A stretch of DNA of 64,000 nucleotides from CADCTM01 sp049671305 (GTDB taxonomy: Bacteria; Cyanobacteriota; Cyanobacteriia; Cyanobacteriales; Coleofasciculaceae), in NCBI GenBank assembly GCA_049671305.1, contig JBATUR010000093.1:1-64000 (forward strand). Reading direction: 5' to 3'. Below the pieces are notes generated by a model. It was not told where the DNA came from, did no database searches, and saw only the letters and a program-made list of their open reading frames with translations. Made by a program: the position numbers and the translations under genes. Positions 7,529 to 16,439 of the stretch are shown in pieces (the first letter of the stretch is position 1; every line of letters begins with the position of its first letter).

Positions 7529-10195
7529 TTAAGCTTTTTGTGAGATAGCTTTAGGCGATGACTTCACATTGAGCTTTTTTGTAAAAGTTAGCGCTTTGTC
7601 CACACAATCAATTACAATCGTGTCGCCCTCAATAAAGGTATTCTCCAACAGTTTAGTTGCGATCGCATTTTCTACCTGACGTTGAATCGCCCGTTTTAAG
7701 GGACGAGCACCGTATACTGGGTCATAACCCACCTCAGCAATATGATCCTGCGCCTTAGCCGTTAATTCCAACTTAATCTTTTGATCCGCCAATAAACGCT
7801 CAATTCGCTTAAGCTGAATTCCCACAATCTTACGCAACTCAGACAAACTCAGCGTATGGAAAATAATAATATCATCCACACGGTTCACAAATTCTGGGCG
7901 AAACTGTCCCCGTAATGCCTCAGTAACCCGTTTCTGCATTTCATCATACTGCGAATCATCGGCAAAATTGAGAATATGCTCACTACCAATATTACTGGTC
8001 ATCACAATAATCGTATTACGGAAATCCACCGTACGACCTTGAGAGTCGGTAATTCGTCCATCGTCAAGTACTTGCAACAAAATGTTAAACACATCCGGAT
8101 GCGCCTTTTCCACCTCATCCAATAACACTACCGAATAAGGACGCCGCCGCACCGCTTCCGAAAGTTGCCCTCCCTCCTCATAACCCACATACCCAGGAGG
8201 AGCACCAACCAACCGTGAAACCGAATGCTTCTCCATATATTCCGACATATCCAGTCGAATTATCGCTTCATCACTGTCAAATAAAAACTGTGCCAAAGCG
8301 CGGGCAAGTTCCGTCTTACCGACACCTGTGGGACCCATAAACATAAAAGAACCGATTGGGCGACCGGGGTCTTTCATCCCCGCCCTGGCACGTCGTATCG
8401 CCGCCGAGACGGCTTCTACAGCTTCTGTTTGCCCAATTACCCGTTCGTGCAAATGTCCTTCCAACTGTAGCAGCTTTTGGCGTTCCGATTCCATGAGGCG
8501 CTTCATGGGAATACCCGTCCACTTCGCCACAATTTCCGCAATATCGGCTTCTGTAACTTGTTCTCGCAATAAAGCCGTACCGTCAGCCTGCATTTCTAAT
8601 AACTGCGCTTCCTTGGCTTCGCGATCGCGTTGTAGGTTTTCCAACTTACCATACTTCAGTTGCGCCGCCTTATTTAAATCATAAGCCCGTTCCGCTTGGT
8701 CGATTTGCAACCGCAGTTGTTCTTCTTCTTTTTTCAGGTTATTGATGTTTTCAAGAAGTTGCTTTTCTCCCTGCCACTGCCCATCCAGTTTTTCATGCTT
8801 ACCTTCCAAACTAGAAATTTCTTGCTCAATGCGCTCCAAACGCTCACGGGACGACCGATAAGCACTACTTACATTAGTAACACCATCCCGTTGATTTTCC
8901 GCTTCCAGAGATAGTTTCTCCATCTTAAGCTGCATCAAGCGACGATCCACCGCTTCTAACTCCACAGGTTTAGAAGTAATCTCCATTTTCAGCTTTGCCG
9001 CCGCTTCATCAACCAAATCAATCGCCTTATCGGGCAAAAAGCGATCGCTAATATACCTGTCCGAAAGCGTCGCCGCCGCCACTAATGCCGAATCGGTAAT
9101 CGTTACATTATGATGAACCGCATAACGTTCCTTCAAGCCCCGTAGAATCGAAATCGTATTTTCCACGCTGGGCTGATCAACCAAAACCTGTTGAAATCTA
9201 CGCTCTAATGCGGCATCCTTCTCAATATGCTTGCGATACTCATCCAACGTTGTCGCCCCAATACAGCGCAACTCACCCCGCGCTAAAATTGGTTTAAGTA
9301 AGTTGCCGGCATCCATTGCCCCACTCGTTGCACCCGCACCAACTACAGTATGCAACTCGTCGATAAATAGGACAATTTGCCCTTCCGAGTTCATAACTTC
9401 CTTTAAAACCGCTTTGAGTCTATCTTCAAATTCACCCCTGTATTTTGCCCCAGCAATTAGACTACCCATATCTAGGGAAATCAACTGGCGATTTTTGAGA
9501 GATTCCGGCACATCACCATTTACAATACGTTGGGCAAGTCCTTCAGCGATCGCTGTTTTACCAACTCCCGGCTCACCAATTAAGACTGGGTTATTCTTAG
9601 AACGACGAGAAAGTACTTGTACCACACGACGAATTTCTTCATCTCGTCCAATTACTGGATCAAGTTTGCCAGCTTTTGCTTGTTCGGTTAAATCTTGTCC
9701 ATACTTCTCTAAGGCATCGTAACGCGACTCAGAACTTTGATCGGTGACTTTTTGAGCACCGCGAATTGCCTTAATTGCGCCTTCTAGTTTCGGCGTATCA
9801 AGGTTAAAAGATTTCAGCAAACGCCGCCCCACTCGGTCATCTTCGGCTAAAGCTAGGAGTAAGTGTTCAACGGCGATGAATTCATCTTCTAATCCCGTTC
9901 GTGCTGCTTCAGCGTTATCGAGCATAACATCCAAACCGCGACCCAGGTACAATTGGTCAACAGTTTGGGTTTTTGGTTGCTTACTAGCAAAGGTTTCTAG
10001 CTGCTTTTTGAAGGGTGGAATATCGACGGGAATACGTGAGAGAATTTGCATCGCTAGCCCATCTTGTTCCAAAAGTGCGATCGCCATATGCTCCACTTCT
10101 AGCTGTTGATTTTTGAAGCGACGGGCAACATCTTGGGATTTAACAATGGCTTCCCAAGCTTTATCGGTAAACTTGCTAGGGTCAGTGGGCTGCAT
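7529..10195 (-). CDS. clpB: ATP-dependent disaggregase ClpB
   Basis: This 888-residue protein has the full ClpB layout. The N-terminal Clp-N repeats span about 1-150. The first AAA+ module has Walker A GEPGVGKTAIAEG (about residue 207) and Walker B VLFIDELHTVVGAG. A long coiled-coil middle domain (about 410-530) is the ClpB signature separating it from ClpA and ClpC. The second AAA+ module has GPTGVGKTELARAL (about 610) and VVLLDEVEKAHPDVF. With DnaK it extracts polypeptides from aggregates in the cytosol after heat stress. The C-terminus (about 865-888) is a short lysine/serine-rich tail. Cyanobacteria often have two clpB genes; I cannot say which this is. The gene stands alone and diverges from a toxin-antitoxin pair. 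Confidence 0.97.
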   Translation of the reverse strand: MQPTDPSKFTDKAWEAIVKSQDVARRFKNQQLEVEHMAIALLEQDGLAMQILSRIPVDIPPFKKQLETFASKQPKTQTVDQLYLGRGLDVMLDNAEAARTGLEDEFIAVEHLLLALAEDDRVGRRLLKSFNLDTPKLEGAIKAIRGAQKVTDQSSESRYDALEKYGQDLTEQAKAGKLDPVIGRDEEIRRVVQVLSRRSKNNPVLIGEPGVGKTAIAEGLAQRIVNGDVPESLKNRQLISLDMGSLIAGAKYRGEFEDRLKAVLKEVMNSEGQIVLFIDELHTVVGAGATSGAMDAGNLLKPILARGELRCIGATTLDEYRKHIEKDAALERRFQQVLVDQPSVENTISILRGLKERYAVHHNVTITDSALVAAATLSDRYISDRFLPDKAIDLVDEAAAKLKMEITSKPVELEAVDRRLMQLKMEKLSLEAENQRDGVTNVSSAYRSSRERLERIEQEISSLEGKHEKLDGQWQGEKQLLENINNLKKEEEQLRLQIDQAERAYDLNKAAQLKYGKLENLQRDREAKEAQLLEMQADGTALLREQVTEADIAEIVAKWTGIPMKRLMESERQKLLQLEGHLHERVIGQTEAVEAVSAAIRRARAGMKDPGRPIGSFMFMGPTGVGKTELARALAQFLFDSDEAIIRLDMSEYMEKHSVSRLVGAPPGYVGYEEGGQLSEAVRRRPYSVVLLDEVEKAHPDVFNILLQVLDDGRITDSQGRTVDFRNTIIVMTSNIGSEHILNFADDSQYDEMQKRVTEALRGQFRPEFVNRVDDIIIFHTLSLSELRKIVGIQLKRIERLLADQKIKLELTAKAQDHIAEVGYDPVYGARPLKRAIQRQVENAIATKLLENTFIEGDTIVIDCVDKALTFTKKLNVKSSPKAISQKA

Positions 10196-10298
10196 TTGGT
10201 ATTTAACGAATCCTATTTAAATAATAAATATAAAGGCTCTATGTCGCAGTATAACAATCTACTGGGCTGGTGCAGCATTCTGGCTATAGACACAGAAT

Positions 10299-10637
10299 AT
10301 GGAAGTACAACCCAGAGAGATTAGGATTTACACAACACCCAATGGCAGAAGTCCTTTCTCTGAGTGGCGTGATTCTTTCCGAGATAGAAGAGCAAGGGCT
10401 AAAATTAGAACCAGGATTGACCGAGTTGAGGACGGTAATTTAGGAGATTGTAAGTCAGTTGGAGAAGGAATTTTTGAGCTAAGAATAGATTATGGTGCTG
10501 GCTATCGCATCTACTTTGGGCAAGAGGAATCAATAATTATTATTCTTTTGTGTGGTGGAGATAAAAGCACTCAAGCACAAGATATTCAAAGAGCAAGGGA
10601 ATATTGGGAAGATTATAAGAGTAGGGATGATGCCTAG
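10299..10637 (+). CDS. HigB/RelE-like addiction-module toxin (Gp49 family)
   Basis: This 112-residue protein has the length and motifs of the phage-derived Gp49/HigB toxin family: IRIYTTPNGRSPFSEWRDSF at the N-terminus, then RTRIDRVEDGNLGDCKSVGEGIFELRI in two blocks, then GYRIYFG and a hydrophobic strand IIIILLCGGDKSTQAQDI. These RelE-fold proteins cleave mRNA on the ribosome. The conserved basic residues (Arg around 37-42, Lys after GD) and the R/Y of GYRIYF are retained, so it looks functional. Toxin before antitoxin is the usual higBA order. The antitoxin start lies inside the last codons of this gene, implying coupling. The start is an ATG within the clpB-divergent spacer. Confidence 0.85.
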   Translation: MEVQPREIRIYTTPNGRSPFSEWRDSFRDRRARAKIRTRIDRVEDGNLGDCKSVGEGIFELRIDYGAGYRIYFGQEESIIIILLCGGDKSTQAQDIQRAREYWEDYKSRDDA

Positions 10638-10923
10638 AAGTATAAGTTATCACGAAGAATTTATTACAACTCTTAAAGATCCATTGGAAGCGGCATCTTA
10701 TCTTGAAGTTGTGATAGAAGAAGGCAACCCGAAAATGTTATTGAAGGCACTCAAAAATATTATTGAGGCACAGGGTGAAATTAATCAGTCAGAACGAGTT
10801 AAGCAATCATACGAGAAACTAAAGCAGATCTTAGAGGAGAAAGGAGAAATTGAATTTTATTGTTTGAGTACGTTACTAGATGACTTGGGTTTGCAGCTAG
10901 CAGTAACTGTTAAGTCGATGTGA
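10627..10923 (+). CDS. Antitoxin of the HigA-like (putative addiction module antidote) family, divergent HTH
   Basis: This is a 98-residue protein if it starts at the ATG at 10627 (97 if at 10630); both overlap the toxin stop. The N-terminal half fits the addiction-module antidote family well: a L-x-DPLEAASYLEVVIEEGNP stretch, then LKALKNIIEAQGEI. The C-terminal LSTLLDDLGLQLAV also fits. Between them the usual helix-turn-helix (SREALYKALS-like) is replaced by a lysine/glutamate-rich helix, so DNA binding is doubtful although toxin neutralisation could persist. The open frame extends upstream to 10552, but that part lies entirely within the toxin gene and looks like a shadow. Confidence 0.78.
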   Translation: MMPRSISYHEEFITTLKDPLEAASYLEVVIEEGNPKMLLKALKNIIEAQGEINQSERVKQSYEKLKQILEEKGEIEFYCLSTLLDDLGLQLAVTVKSM

Positions 10924-10972
10924 CGCAAGTCCTATTGTTGATATCACTTCTATTCTGCTTTTTAGTTAAGTA

Positions 10973-11563
10973 TCACGAATCAACTTGTTGAATATATTGG
11001 ATGGCAACTACTAGCGCATCGAGCATGACTTCATAACTAGAATCGGTAGAGCGTTCTAGTGTCATCAATCCCGATTGTTCAAGCGCAATAAATCCTGTAA
11101 TTGCTGCGTTAACAATTCGCATTGCATCAATTAATTTTGTCTCACTGAGATTGTAAGATTGCAGCACTCGCTTCAGAAATCCGAAAACTTCTTGAATTAG
11201 TGGTGCTGTTTCTGGATCGTTGAGGTTGAGTTGAAATTGAGTCATAGTTCGATAGCGTTCTGGATACGATCGCGCAAAGTCCCGTGTTGCCTGTCCACCC
11301 GCCCGCAACAAAGCCTGCTCTTCTAAGCCATCGGTTCTTTGACGACACCATGCAATATATTGCTGCCAAATCGTCAGCGCAACTGCCCGTCGTAAAGCGG
11401 CATTTCCATCAAGATGCTTGTAAATTGCAGGAGGCTTGATGCCCAATTCTCGTGCAACTCGATTCACGCCTAAAGCAGCTTCACCTTCTTTGTCGAGGCA
11501 AGCGATCGCGGCATTAATCACATCCTGCTGTCTCAATGATTTTTCTTTAGTCGGACGACCCAT
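10973..11563 (-). CDS. TetR/AcrR family transcriptional regulator
   Basis: This 196-residue protein has an N-terminal TetR helix-turn-helix: QDVINAAIACLDKEG, then GVNRVARELGIKPPAIYKHL (recognition helix ending in the family's YxHF/YKHL). The ligand-binding C-terminal region (about 70-196) resembles the WHG-type subfamily. It is transcribed divergently from an amidase gene 73 bases away. Between them lies a perfect 10-bp inverted repeat only 6 bases from its own start codon, so it very probably represses itself and the amidase. The inducer is unknown. Confidence 0.9.
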   Translation of the reverse strand: MGRPTKEKSLRQQDVINAAIACLDKEGEAALGVNRVARELGIKPPAIYKHLDGNAALRRAVALTIWQQYIAWCRQRTDGLEEQALLRAGGQATRDFARSYPERYRTMTQFQLNLNDPETAPLIQEVFGFLKRVLQSYNLSETKLIDAMRIVNAAITGFIALEQSGLMTLERSTDSSYEVMLDALVVAIQYIQQVDS

Positions 11564-11569
11564 AAATTA

Positions 11570-11592
11570 TTTAGTTAATGCTATTAACTAAA
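11570..11592. promoter_or_regulatory. Palindromic operator between tetR-type gene and amidase
   Basis: The sequence TTTAGTTAAT-gct-ATTAACTAAA is a perfect 10-bp inverted repeat with a 3-base spacer. It lies 6 bases before the regulator's ATG (minus strand, 11563) and 44 bases before the amidase ATG (11637). Its size and position match a TetR-family operator controlling both divergent promoters. Confidence 0.82.
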
Positions 11593-11636
11593 AGTGAATA
11601 TAATTAACTTTATCAATAACTATCTGTTTGTTGCTT

Positions 11637-13112
11637 ATGACTAGCCTAACCTTCGCCTCTGCCTCTAAGCTAGCGCAAATGATTCGCGATCGCCAAGTCT
11701 CTGCCGTCGAAGTTCTCGATGCTTACCTAACTCAAATCGCCAAACACAACTCGAAATTAAATGCCATTTGTACGCTAGATGAAGAAAATGCCCGTAATAG
11801 AGCCAAACTTGCAGATGAAGCCCTAGCCAGAGGCGAAAACTGGGGCGCTTTACATGGAGTTCCTATCACAATTAAAGACATTTTTGAAACAGCCGGACTC
11901 CGCACTACAGCAGGCTATATTCCCCTCAAAGATTATGTACCTCAACAGGATGCAACGGCTGTGGCAAGATTGCGGGCAGCAGGTGCCGTGATCATGGGCA
12001 AAACCAACGTTGCCGAATTGGCTGGCGATTATCAAAGCAGCAATTCTCTGTTTCCACGGGTGAATAATCCTTGGCATCTTGACTATACTCCTGGTGGCAG
12101 TTCTGGAGGTAGTGCCGCTGCTGTCGCCGCTGGACTTTCACCGTTAGATTTGGGCAATGATTTTGGGGGTTCGGTGCGTCAACCTGCTCATTTTTGCGGT
12201 GTTTATGGCTTAAAACCGACGGATCGCCGTATTTCTACCGCAGGGCAGATTCCGGAAGTACCTGGAATGCCTGTATGTATTCGACAAATGATGACAGTGG
12301 GGTGTTTGGCGCGATCGCTCGAAGATATCCGGCTCTGTTTTTCCTTAATTGCAGGCGCTGATATTCGTCGTCCAGATGTGCCACCTATTCCGCTCGATCG
12401 ACCTTCTGGCAAGCCTTTGCAAAATCTCAAAATCGCTTGGTGTGATCAATGGGCAGGTGTTCCCGTTGCTGCAGAAATTCGAGGCGCTATGCAGTCGATC
12501 GCGCAAAAACTCTCGGAAGCAGGTGTGCAAGCTGAACCCTGGTTTCCCCAAGACTTTGATCTTGCCAAAATATTTAATCTCTACGGACGGCTCACAGCAT
12601 ACCTTAATATCTACGCTCAACCAGTCGATCGATATAATATCCGTCGTAGTTTGCAGTTGCTTTTCCGTACCGCAACTCAGGGCGACAAGGAGCTGCGAAA
12701 ATTGGGTAACTTCAGCAACTTTCTACCTGAGTTTATGAATCCGAGTTTAAAAGGATATTTCGAGGCACTTACAGAGCGCGATCGCTTCACAGCTTATATG
12801 GATCAGGAATTAGAACCCTGGGATATCTGGCTAACTCCTGTTGCGGCAACTCCTGCCTTTACTCATTGTCCCCCTTGGAGTGCCGTTGATGTTGATGGCA
12901 AATCCTATCCTTATGCAGTGGCAAATGGTATTTATACGATACCTTTTAATTTGAGTGGACATCCTGCGGTAGTAATTCCCATTGCACAAACGGAGAATGT
13001 ACCAATTGGAATGCAAATTGTTGGTAAACGGTGGTGTGAAATGGAGTTGTTGGCGATCGCTTCTGAGATTGATAAAGTGGTTGCTGGCTTGCAACATCCG
13101 CCCGGTTACTGA
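11637..13112 (+). CDS. Amidase (amidase-signature family)
   Basis: From the ATG at 11637 (TTG codons 9 bases upstream are less likely) the protein is 491 residues. It carries the amidase signature triad: Lys in PITIKDIFETAGLRTT, the cis-Ser region GGSSGGSAAAVAAG, and the catalytic Ser in LGNDFGGSVRQPAHFCG. This Ser-cisSer-Lys arrangement hydrolyses amides. In GatA the same fold is part of the glutamyl-tRNA amidotransferase, but no gatB/gatC is adjacent, and control by a TetR-type neighbour points to a catabolic or detoxifying amidase with an unknown small-molecule substrate. The C-terminal SGHPAVVIPIA and PIGMQIVGKRW blocks are typical of family members. Expression is probably induced by the amide or a product through the upstream palindrome. 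Confidence 0.9.
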   Translation: MTSLTFASASKLAQMIRDRQVSAVEVLDAYLTQIAKHNSKLNAICTLDEENARNRAKLADEALARGENWGALHGVPITIKDIFETAGLRTTAGYIPLKDYVPQQDATAVARLRAAGAVIMGKTNVAELAGDYQSSNSLFPRVNNPWHLDYTPGGSSGGSAAAVAAGLSPLDLGNDFGGSVRQPAHFCGVYGLKPTDRRISTAGQIPEVPGMPVCIRQMMTVGCLARSLEDIRLCFSLIAGADIRRPDVPPIPLDRPSGKPLQNLKIAWCDQWAGVPVAAEIRGAMQSIAQKLSEAGVQAEPWFPQDFDLAKIFNLYGRLTAYLNIYAQPVDRYNIRRSLQLLFRTATQGDKELRKLGNFSNFLPEFMNPSLKGYFEALTERDRFTAYMDQELEPWDIWLTPVAATPAFTHCPPWSAVDVDGKSYPYAVANGIYTIPFNLSGHPAVVIPIAQTENVPIGMQIVGKRWCEMELLAIASEIDKVVAGLQHPPGY

Positions 13113-13240
13113 GTTAATATTATCTGCCAAAGCACTACCTATCTTTGCAGACTAGTTAAGTTGTAACGCTGAGTGCAGATAACAGTTAAGCCAAATGTGA
13201 GAATTTTTAAATAACAGGTAAAAAAAGTGGTAAACGATGA

Positions 13241-13268
13241 GTAGGATGGGCATTTGTGTCCATCCTAC
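13241..13268. repeat. Inverted repeat / bidirectional terminator-like hairpin between amidase and ispH
   Basis: GTAGGATGGGCA, a TTTG loop, then TGTCCATCCTAC form a 12-bp stem with one mismatch. It sits 7 bases from the ispH stop and in the convergent spacer with the amidase. The GTAGG-TGGGCA palindrome resembles short repeats dispersed in many cyanobacterial genomes; no U-run follows, so a repeat is as likely as a terminator. Confidence 0.6.
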
Positions 13269-13275
13269 AACACCT

Positions 13276-14484
13276 CTAAACCACCATTGCCGCCGCCTTC
13301 AACGCAAAAATCCGCTCGATCGCATCTTCTACAACTTTATCCGGCGTGGAAGCACCAGAAGTTACACCAACTACAATTTCCCCATCAGGAAGCCAGTTTT
13401 CTTTTACTTCCAAATCTTTGTGCAATGGCTTATGCTCAACCGTATTACCTGCACCAATTCTTTCGGCACAATCGATATGATAAGAAGGAATATTTCGCTC
13501 AATGGAAATTTCTTGTAAATGCGTGGTATTAGAAGAATTAAAACCCCCAATTACCACCATCAAATCTAACTTTTCCTCTACTAAGTCAAACATGGCATCT
13601 TGTCGCTCTTGAGTTGCATCACAAATCGTATTAAAGCTTTGGAAATGATTATTTAACTGGTCTGGACTATACTTTTTGATCATTGTGCGTTCAAAAAGCT
13701 TACCAATCTGCTCTGTTTCACTCTTGAGCATAGTTGTTTGGTTCGCGATGCCAATTTGCACCAAATCCTTGTCCGGGTCAAATCCGGCTGAATAAGAGCG
13801 GCTAAACTTGCTCATAAATTCCTCACGATTGCCACCGTTAAGAATATAATCAGCCACATATTCGGCTTCTTTCATATTCAGTACGACCAAATATTTATCA
13901 GCAAAAGAACTCGTGGCAACGGTTTCTTCGTGGTTATATTTGCCGTGAATAATTGAGGTGTAGTCTTTTTTCTTATGCTTTTCTACGGTATTCCAAACTT
14001 TGGAAACCCAAGGGCAAGTTGTATCAACAATTTTGCAGTTTTTCTCGTTAAGTAACTGCATTTCCTGAACACTTGCACCAAATGCAGGTAAAATTACTAC
14101 ATCACCAGCTTCAACAACAGAGAAGTTTTTCTGACCATTTTCTACTTCAATAAAACCAACTTTCATTTCTCGCAAGCGCTGGTTTACCGAAGGATTATGA
14201 ATGATTTCATTAGTAATCCAAATTTGCTCGGTAGGGAAGTGTTGCCGAGTTTCATACGCCATTGCTACGGCACGCTCAACACCCCAACAAAAACCAAATG
14301 CTTCTGCTAGCAAGATAGTAACATTGCCGCGTTGTAGGCGATAATTATTGTCACGAATTTCTTGGATCAGGTCGCTTTGATATTCTGATTGCAACTGGGT
14401 GGCAACTTCAGCTTCATGACCAAATCCTTTACGGTGGTAGTTTTCTGAACTGTGGAGCGATCGCTTAAAGGCTTTTGTATCCAT
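13276..14484 (-). CDS. ispH: 4-hydroxy-3-methylbut-2-enyl diphosphate reductase
   Basis: This 402-residue protein is the plastid/cyanobacterial-type IspH. Three Cys ligands of the iron-sulfur cluster are visible: AEAFGFCWGVERAVAMA, IVDTTCPWVSKVW and FNTICDATQERQDAM. The conserved VVIGGFNSSNTTHLQEI loop and TSGASTPDKVVEDAIERI end the catalytic core. It catalyses the last step of the MEP pathway, making isopentenyl and dimethylallyl diphosphate with electrons from ferredoxin in the cytosol. The roughly 60-residue N-terminal extension before the first Cys is normal for the cyanobacterial/plant group. It is monocistronic, convergent with the amidase. Confidence 0.97.
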   Translation of the reverse strand: MDTKAFKRSLHSSENYHRKGFGHEAEVATQLQSEYQSDLIQEIRDNNYRLQRGNVTILLAEAFGFCWGVERAVAMAYETRQHFPTEQIWITNEIIHNPSVNQRLREMKVGFIEVENGQKNFSVVEAGDVVILPAFGASVQEMQLLNEKNCKIVDTTCPWVSKVWNTVEKHKKKDYTSIIHGKYNHEETVATSSFADKYLVVLNMKEAEYVADYILNGGNREEFMSKFSRSYSAGFDPDKDLVQIGIANQTTMLKSETEQIGKLFERTMIKKYSPDQLNNHFQSFNTICDATQERQDAMFDLVEEKLDLMVVIGGFNSSNTTHLQEISIERNIPSYHIDCAERIGAGNTVEHKPLHKDLEVKENWLPDGEIVVGVTSGASTPDKVVEDAIERIFALKAAAMVV

Positions 14485-14585
14485 ACTTTCCTAGAAAATA
14501 GCTATATATTTGTTAATTCCCCTCGTTCTGCGCTTTGCAGCAGCGCTAACGCTATCATAGAATGCCAGGAGGCTTTAACTATATC

Positions 14586-15464
14586 TCAAGGCTGGGATTG
14601 AGGCTCCACTATAAGCTGGTTGAAGACTATTATGGCATTGCGCCAAATTTTATAACCTTGAGGACTTAAATGTAAGCCGTCGCTACTGAATTCTGGGGTA
14701 AGGTTGCCGTCTTTGTCAGCAAAAAGTGGATAAAGGTCGAGATAAATGCCGCCTTCTTCTTTGGTGATTGCTTTTATTCGTTCATTCAGGGCAAGGATAC
14801 GAGTATTGGGAATGGCAAGCAGGCGATCGCGTCCTTCCCAAGTTACCTTATCTGTACCATGAGGCAAAATCGACTGCATGACGATCTTTGCCTGGGGATG
14901 CACTTGTCGCAAGTAGCGAATAATCAGTTGTTGGTTTGCCAAAATCGTTTCATCTGTTGTGCCCCGAATCAAGTCATTGATGCCAATGAGCACAAAAATG
15001 ACTTCCGGTTGGGTTCTGTCAATTAAAGCCAAGCGTTCGAGCAACCCAGCCGAGGTTTCGCCGGAGATACCTTGATTTAACCAAGTTCGTTTTGGTGGCA
15101 AAAGTTGAGCAGGAAACCACAAACTAATTGAATCACCTAAAAGTATCGATAAATGTTCAGGTTTTTGTGTCGCAGCAACTTCTGCCTCTTGTTGTAAGAG
15201 TGCTACCCATTGTTGATAACTGAGCAAATGGCGCGTTCCCAGTTGAGTCGGCTGCGGTGTAGAAGTTGCCACACGGGCAGCTACGGCGGACTGGTTAACC
15301 GGAGGTATAGACCAATGGTAGTTCCGTTGCAGCCCCGTGGCGACAGCAACGACGAGTAGCCCATTAAGAGCTAGGGAGATGAACGCCCAAGCGGGAAATT
15401 TTTTTGAGTGTGTCGGCACGCTTCTTAGATCCAGCAATTGGTTTGAATCAGATCTTAGTCGCAT
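14586..15464 (-). CDS. Membrane-anchored SGNH/GDSL hydrolase
   Basis: This 292-residue protein has a basic N-terminus followed by one transmembrane segment (about residues 26-45) and an extracytoplasmic SGNH hydrolase domain. Block I is ILLGDSISLWFP (nucleophile Ser, about residue 110), block III is FVLIGINDLIRG (oxyanion Asn), and block V is SSDGLHLSPQGYKIW (catalytic Asp and His). Such enzymes are esterases or lipases acting on acyl or acetyl groups of lipids or polysaccharides in the periplasm. The substrate is unknown. It lies about 100 bases from ispH on the same strand, but that spacer makes co-transcription uncertain. Confidence 0.88.
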   Translation of the reverse strand: MRLRSDSNQLLDLRSVPTHSKKFPAWAFISLALNGLLVVAVATGLQRNYHWSIPPVNQSAVAARVATSTPQPTQLGTRHLLSYQQWVALLQQEAEVAATQKPEHLSILLGDSISLWFPAQLLPPKRTWLNQGISGETSAGLLERLALIDRTQPEVIFVLIGINDLIRGTTDETILANQQLIIRYLRQVHPQAKIVMQSILPHGTDKVTWEGRDRLLAIPNTRILALNERIKAITKEEGGIYLDLYPLFADKDGNLTPEFSSDGLHLSPQGYKIWRNAIIVFNQLIVEPQSQP

Positions 15465-16043
15465 TGCGCCGATCTGCTCAAATAATATTCAATATTTGTC
15501 AAAAATTCCGCCTGCATTGAGTTATTGAAACTACAAAAAGAAGGAATTATCGTGGTTGGCAATTTGATGGGAGTGGTCACTAGCAAACCAGCACCTCATA
15601 AAATGTATGGCAGATTGTGAGTTGGTTGGGATAGGTTCTCCTTAGACTAAGCCTGATCACGGCGACGAGGGCACAGACGCCTGAGCTAATATGCACAAAT
15701 CGAGCGCTCCTAAGCCACCTTTTGCCCAAACCACGTCTCGCTACCGTTGTCGAAAATTAAACTAAGCACAATCGACTTTGGTAGGAGGTCTGAAGAGTGA
15801 AAATTGAAGAAGCGTTAACAGTTGTAGATAAATATTCTCAAGATGCGTATTACAAAAAACTGCCTCGACCCTAATCTGATGGTGGATGAATTGAGCAACA
15901 AAAGCTAAAATGGTAGTATATGCTACAGAATATATATGTACTTTGTGGGCGGAAAGCTCTATAAAACAGTTTTAGGTCTATATAGACAAATTTGTAGTGT
16001 ATTTTTCCTGATGAACCAGCACAAGTAAGCATTCTTTTCAGAT
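15465..16043. other. Spacer with a 25-codon ORF behind a strong SD; otherwise no gene
   Basis: I see no full gene in these 579 bases. At 15797 a GTG preceded by AGGAGG (8-base spacing) opens a 25-codon frame (VKIEEALTVVDKYSQ..., stop at 15872-15874). A shift by one base would continue it for about 14 more codons, so it may be the N-terminal stub of a lost gene. A GTA-N8-TAC motif lies at 15913-15926, but it has no NtcA-spaced -10 box. Confidence 0.4.
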
Positions 16044-16439
16044 ATGAAAAGCACTTTTTTCAATCCGCTCCTTTCTTTAGCCACGTCGGTTTTACTTTTA
16101 TCGGTAGTTAATAAAGCTTCTGCTGCTGTGACTCAACCAAGCCTAGACGAGCCACAAGTGTTAACGTTTGATCTGGTTAATAGCGATCGCACAAGTAGCG
16201 CTATTCCTAATAGTAAAAATCCCCCTACCACAGCACAACCAACCTCTACTCAAGCTAATTTGGCAACACAAACAAATCAAGTCAGTGAACCTGTAGGCGG
16301 ACTTTTCCTTACCTCCGTGTTCGTCGTCTATATCTTAGCTGGGCTTCAATACCGCAAGCATCGCACTCATCGGGCGGCGCTGTTGCTTCAACAAATTGAA
16401 ACTTTAGAAAGAATTTGGAATATGCAGTCTCATCGGTAA
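16044..16439 (+). CDS. Small exported single-pass membrane protein, function unknown
   Basis: This is a 131-residue protein I do not recognise. It has a signal peptide (hydrophobic residues about 8-22, probable cleavage after KASAA), then a roughly 70-residue threonine/asparagine/glutamine-rich low-complexity stretch. One transmembrane helix follows (GLFLTSVFVVYILAGLQY, about 86-103), then a basic, helical cytoplasmic tail rich in Arg, His and Leu. The topology suggests a periplasmic linker anchored in the inner or thylakoid membrane. It stands alone, followed by hairpins that could end its transcript. Confidence 0.6.
   Translation: MKSTFFNPLLSLATSVLLLSVVNKASAAVTQPSLDEPQVLTFDLVNSDRTSSAIPNSKNPPTTAQPTSTQANLATQTNQVSEPVGGLFLTSVFVVYILAGLQYRKHRTHRAALLLQQIETLERIWNMQSHR

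Noticed and set aside
9231..9722. 163-codon plus-strand frame inside clpB
   Set aside because: It is antisense to the conserved first AAA+ module; its composition is a shadow of the real gene. The same holds for other plus-strand frames at 8328-8684, 8696-8914 and 9876-10109.
10552..10626. Longer start of the antitoxin frame
   Set aside because: The extra 25 residues lie wholly within the toxin gene and are not like the family's N-terminus; the ATG at 10627 fits better.
12345..12738. Frames of 91 and 129 codons on both strands inside the amidase
   Set aside because: They overlap well-conserved amidase sequence and show no domain of their own.
15913..15926. GTAGTATATGCTAC, a second NtcA-like box upstream of the small membrane protein
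   Set aside because: It fits GTA-N8-TAC, but no TAN3T box lies 22-23 bases downstream, and about 16 chance matches are expected in 64 kb.
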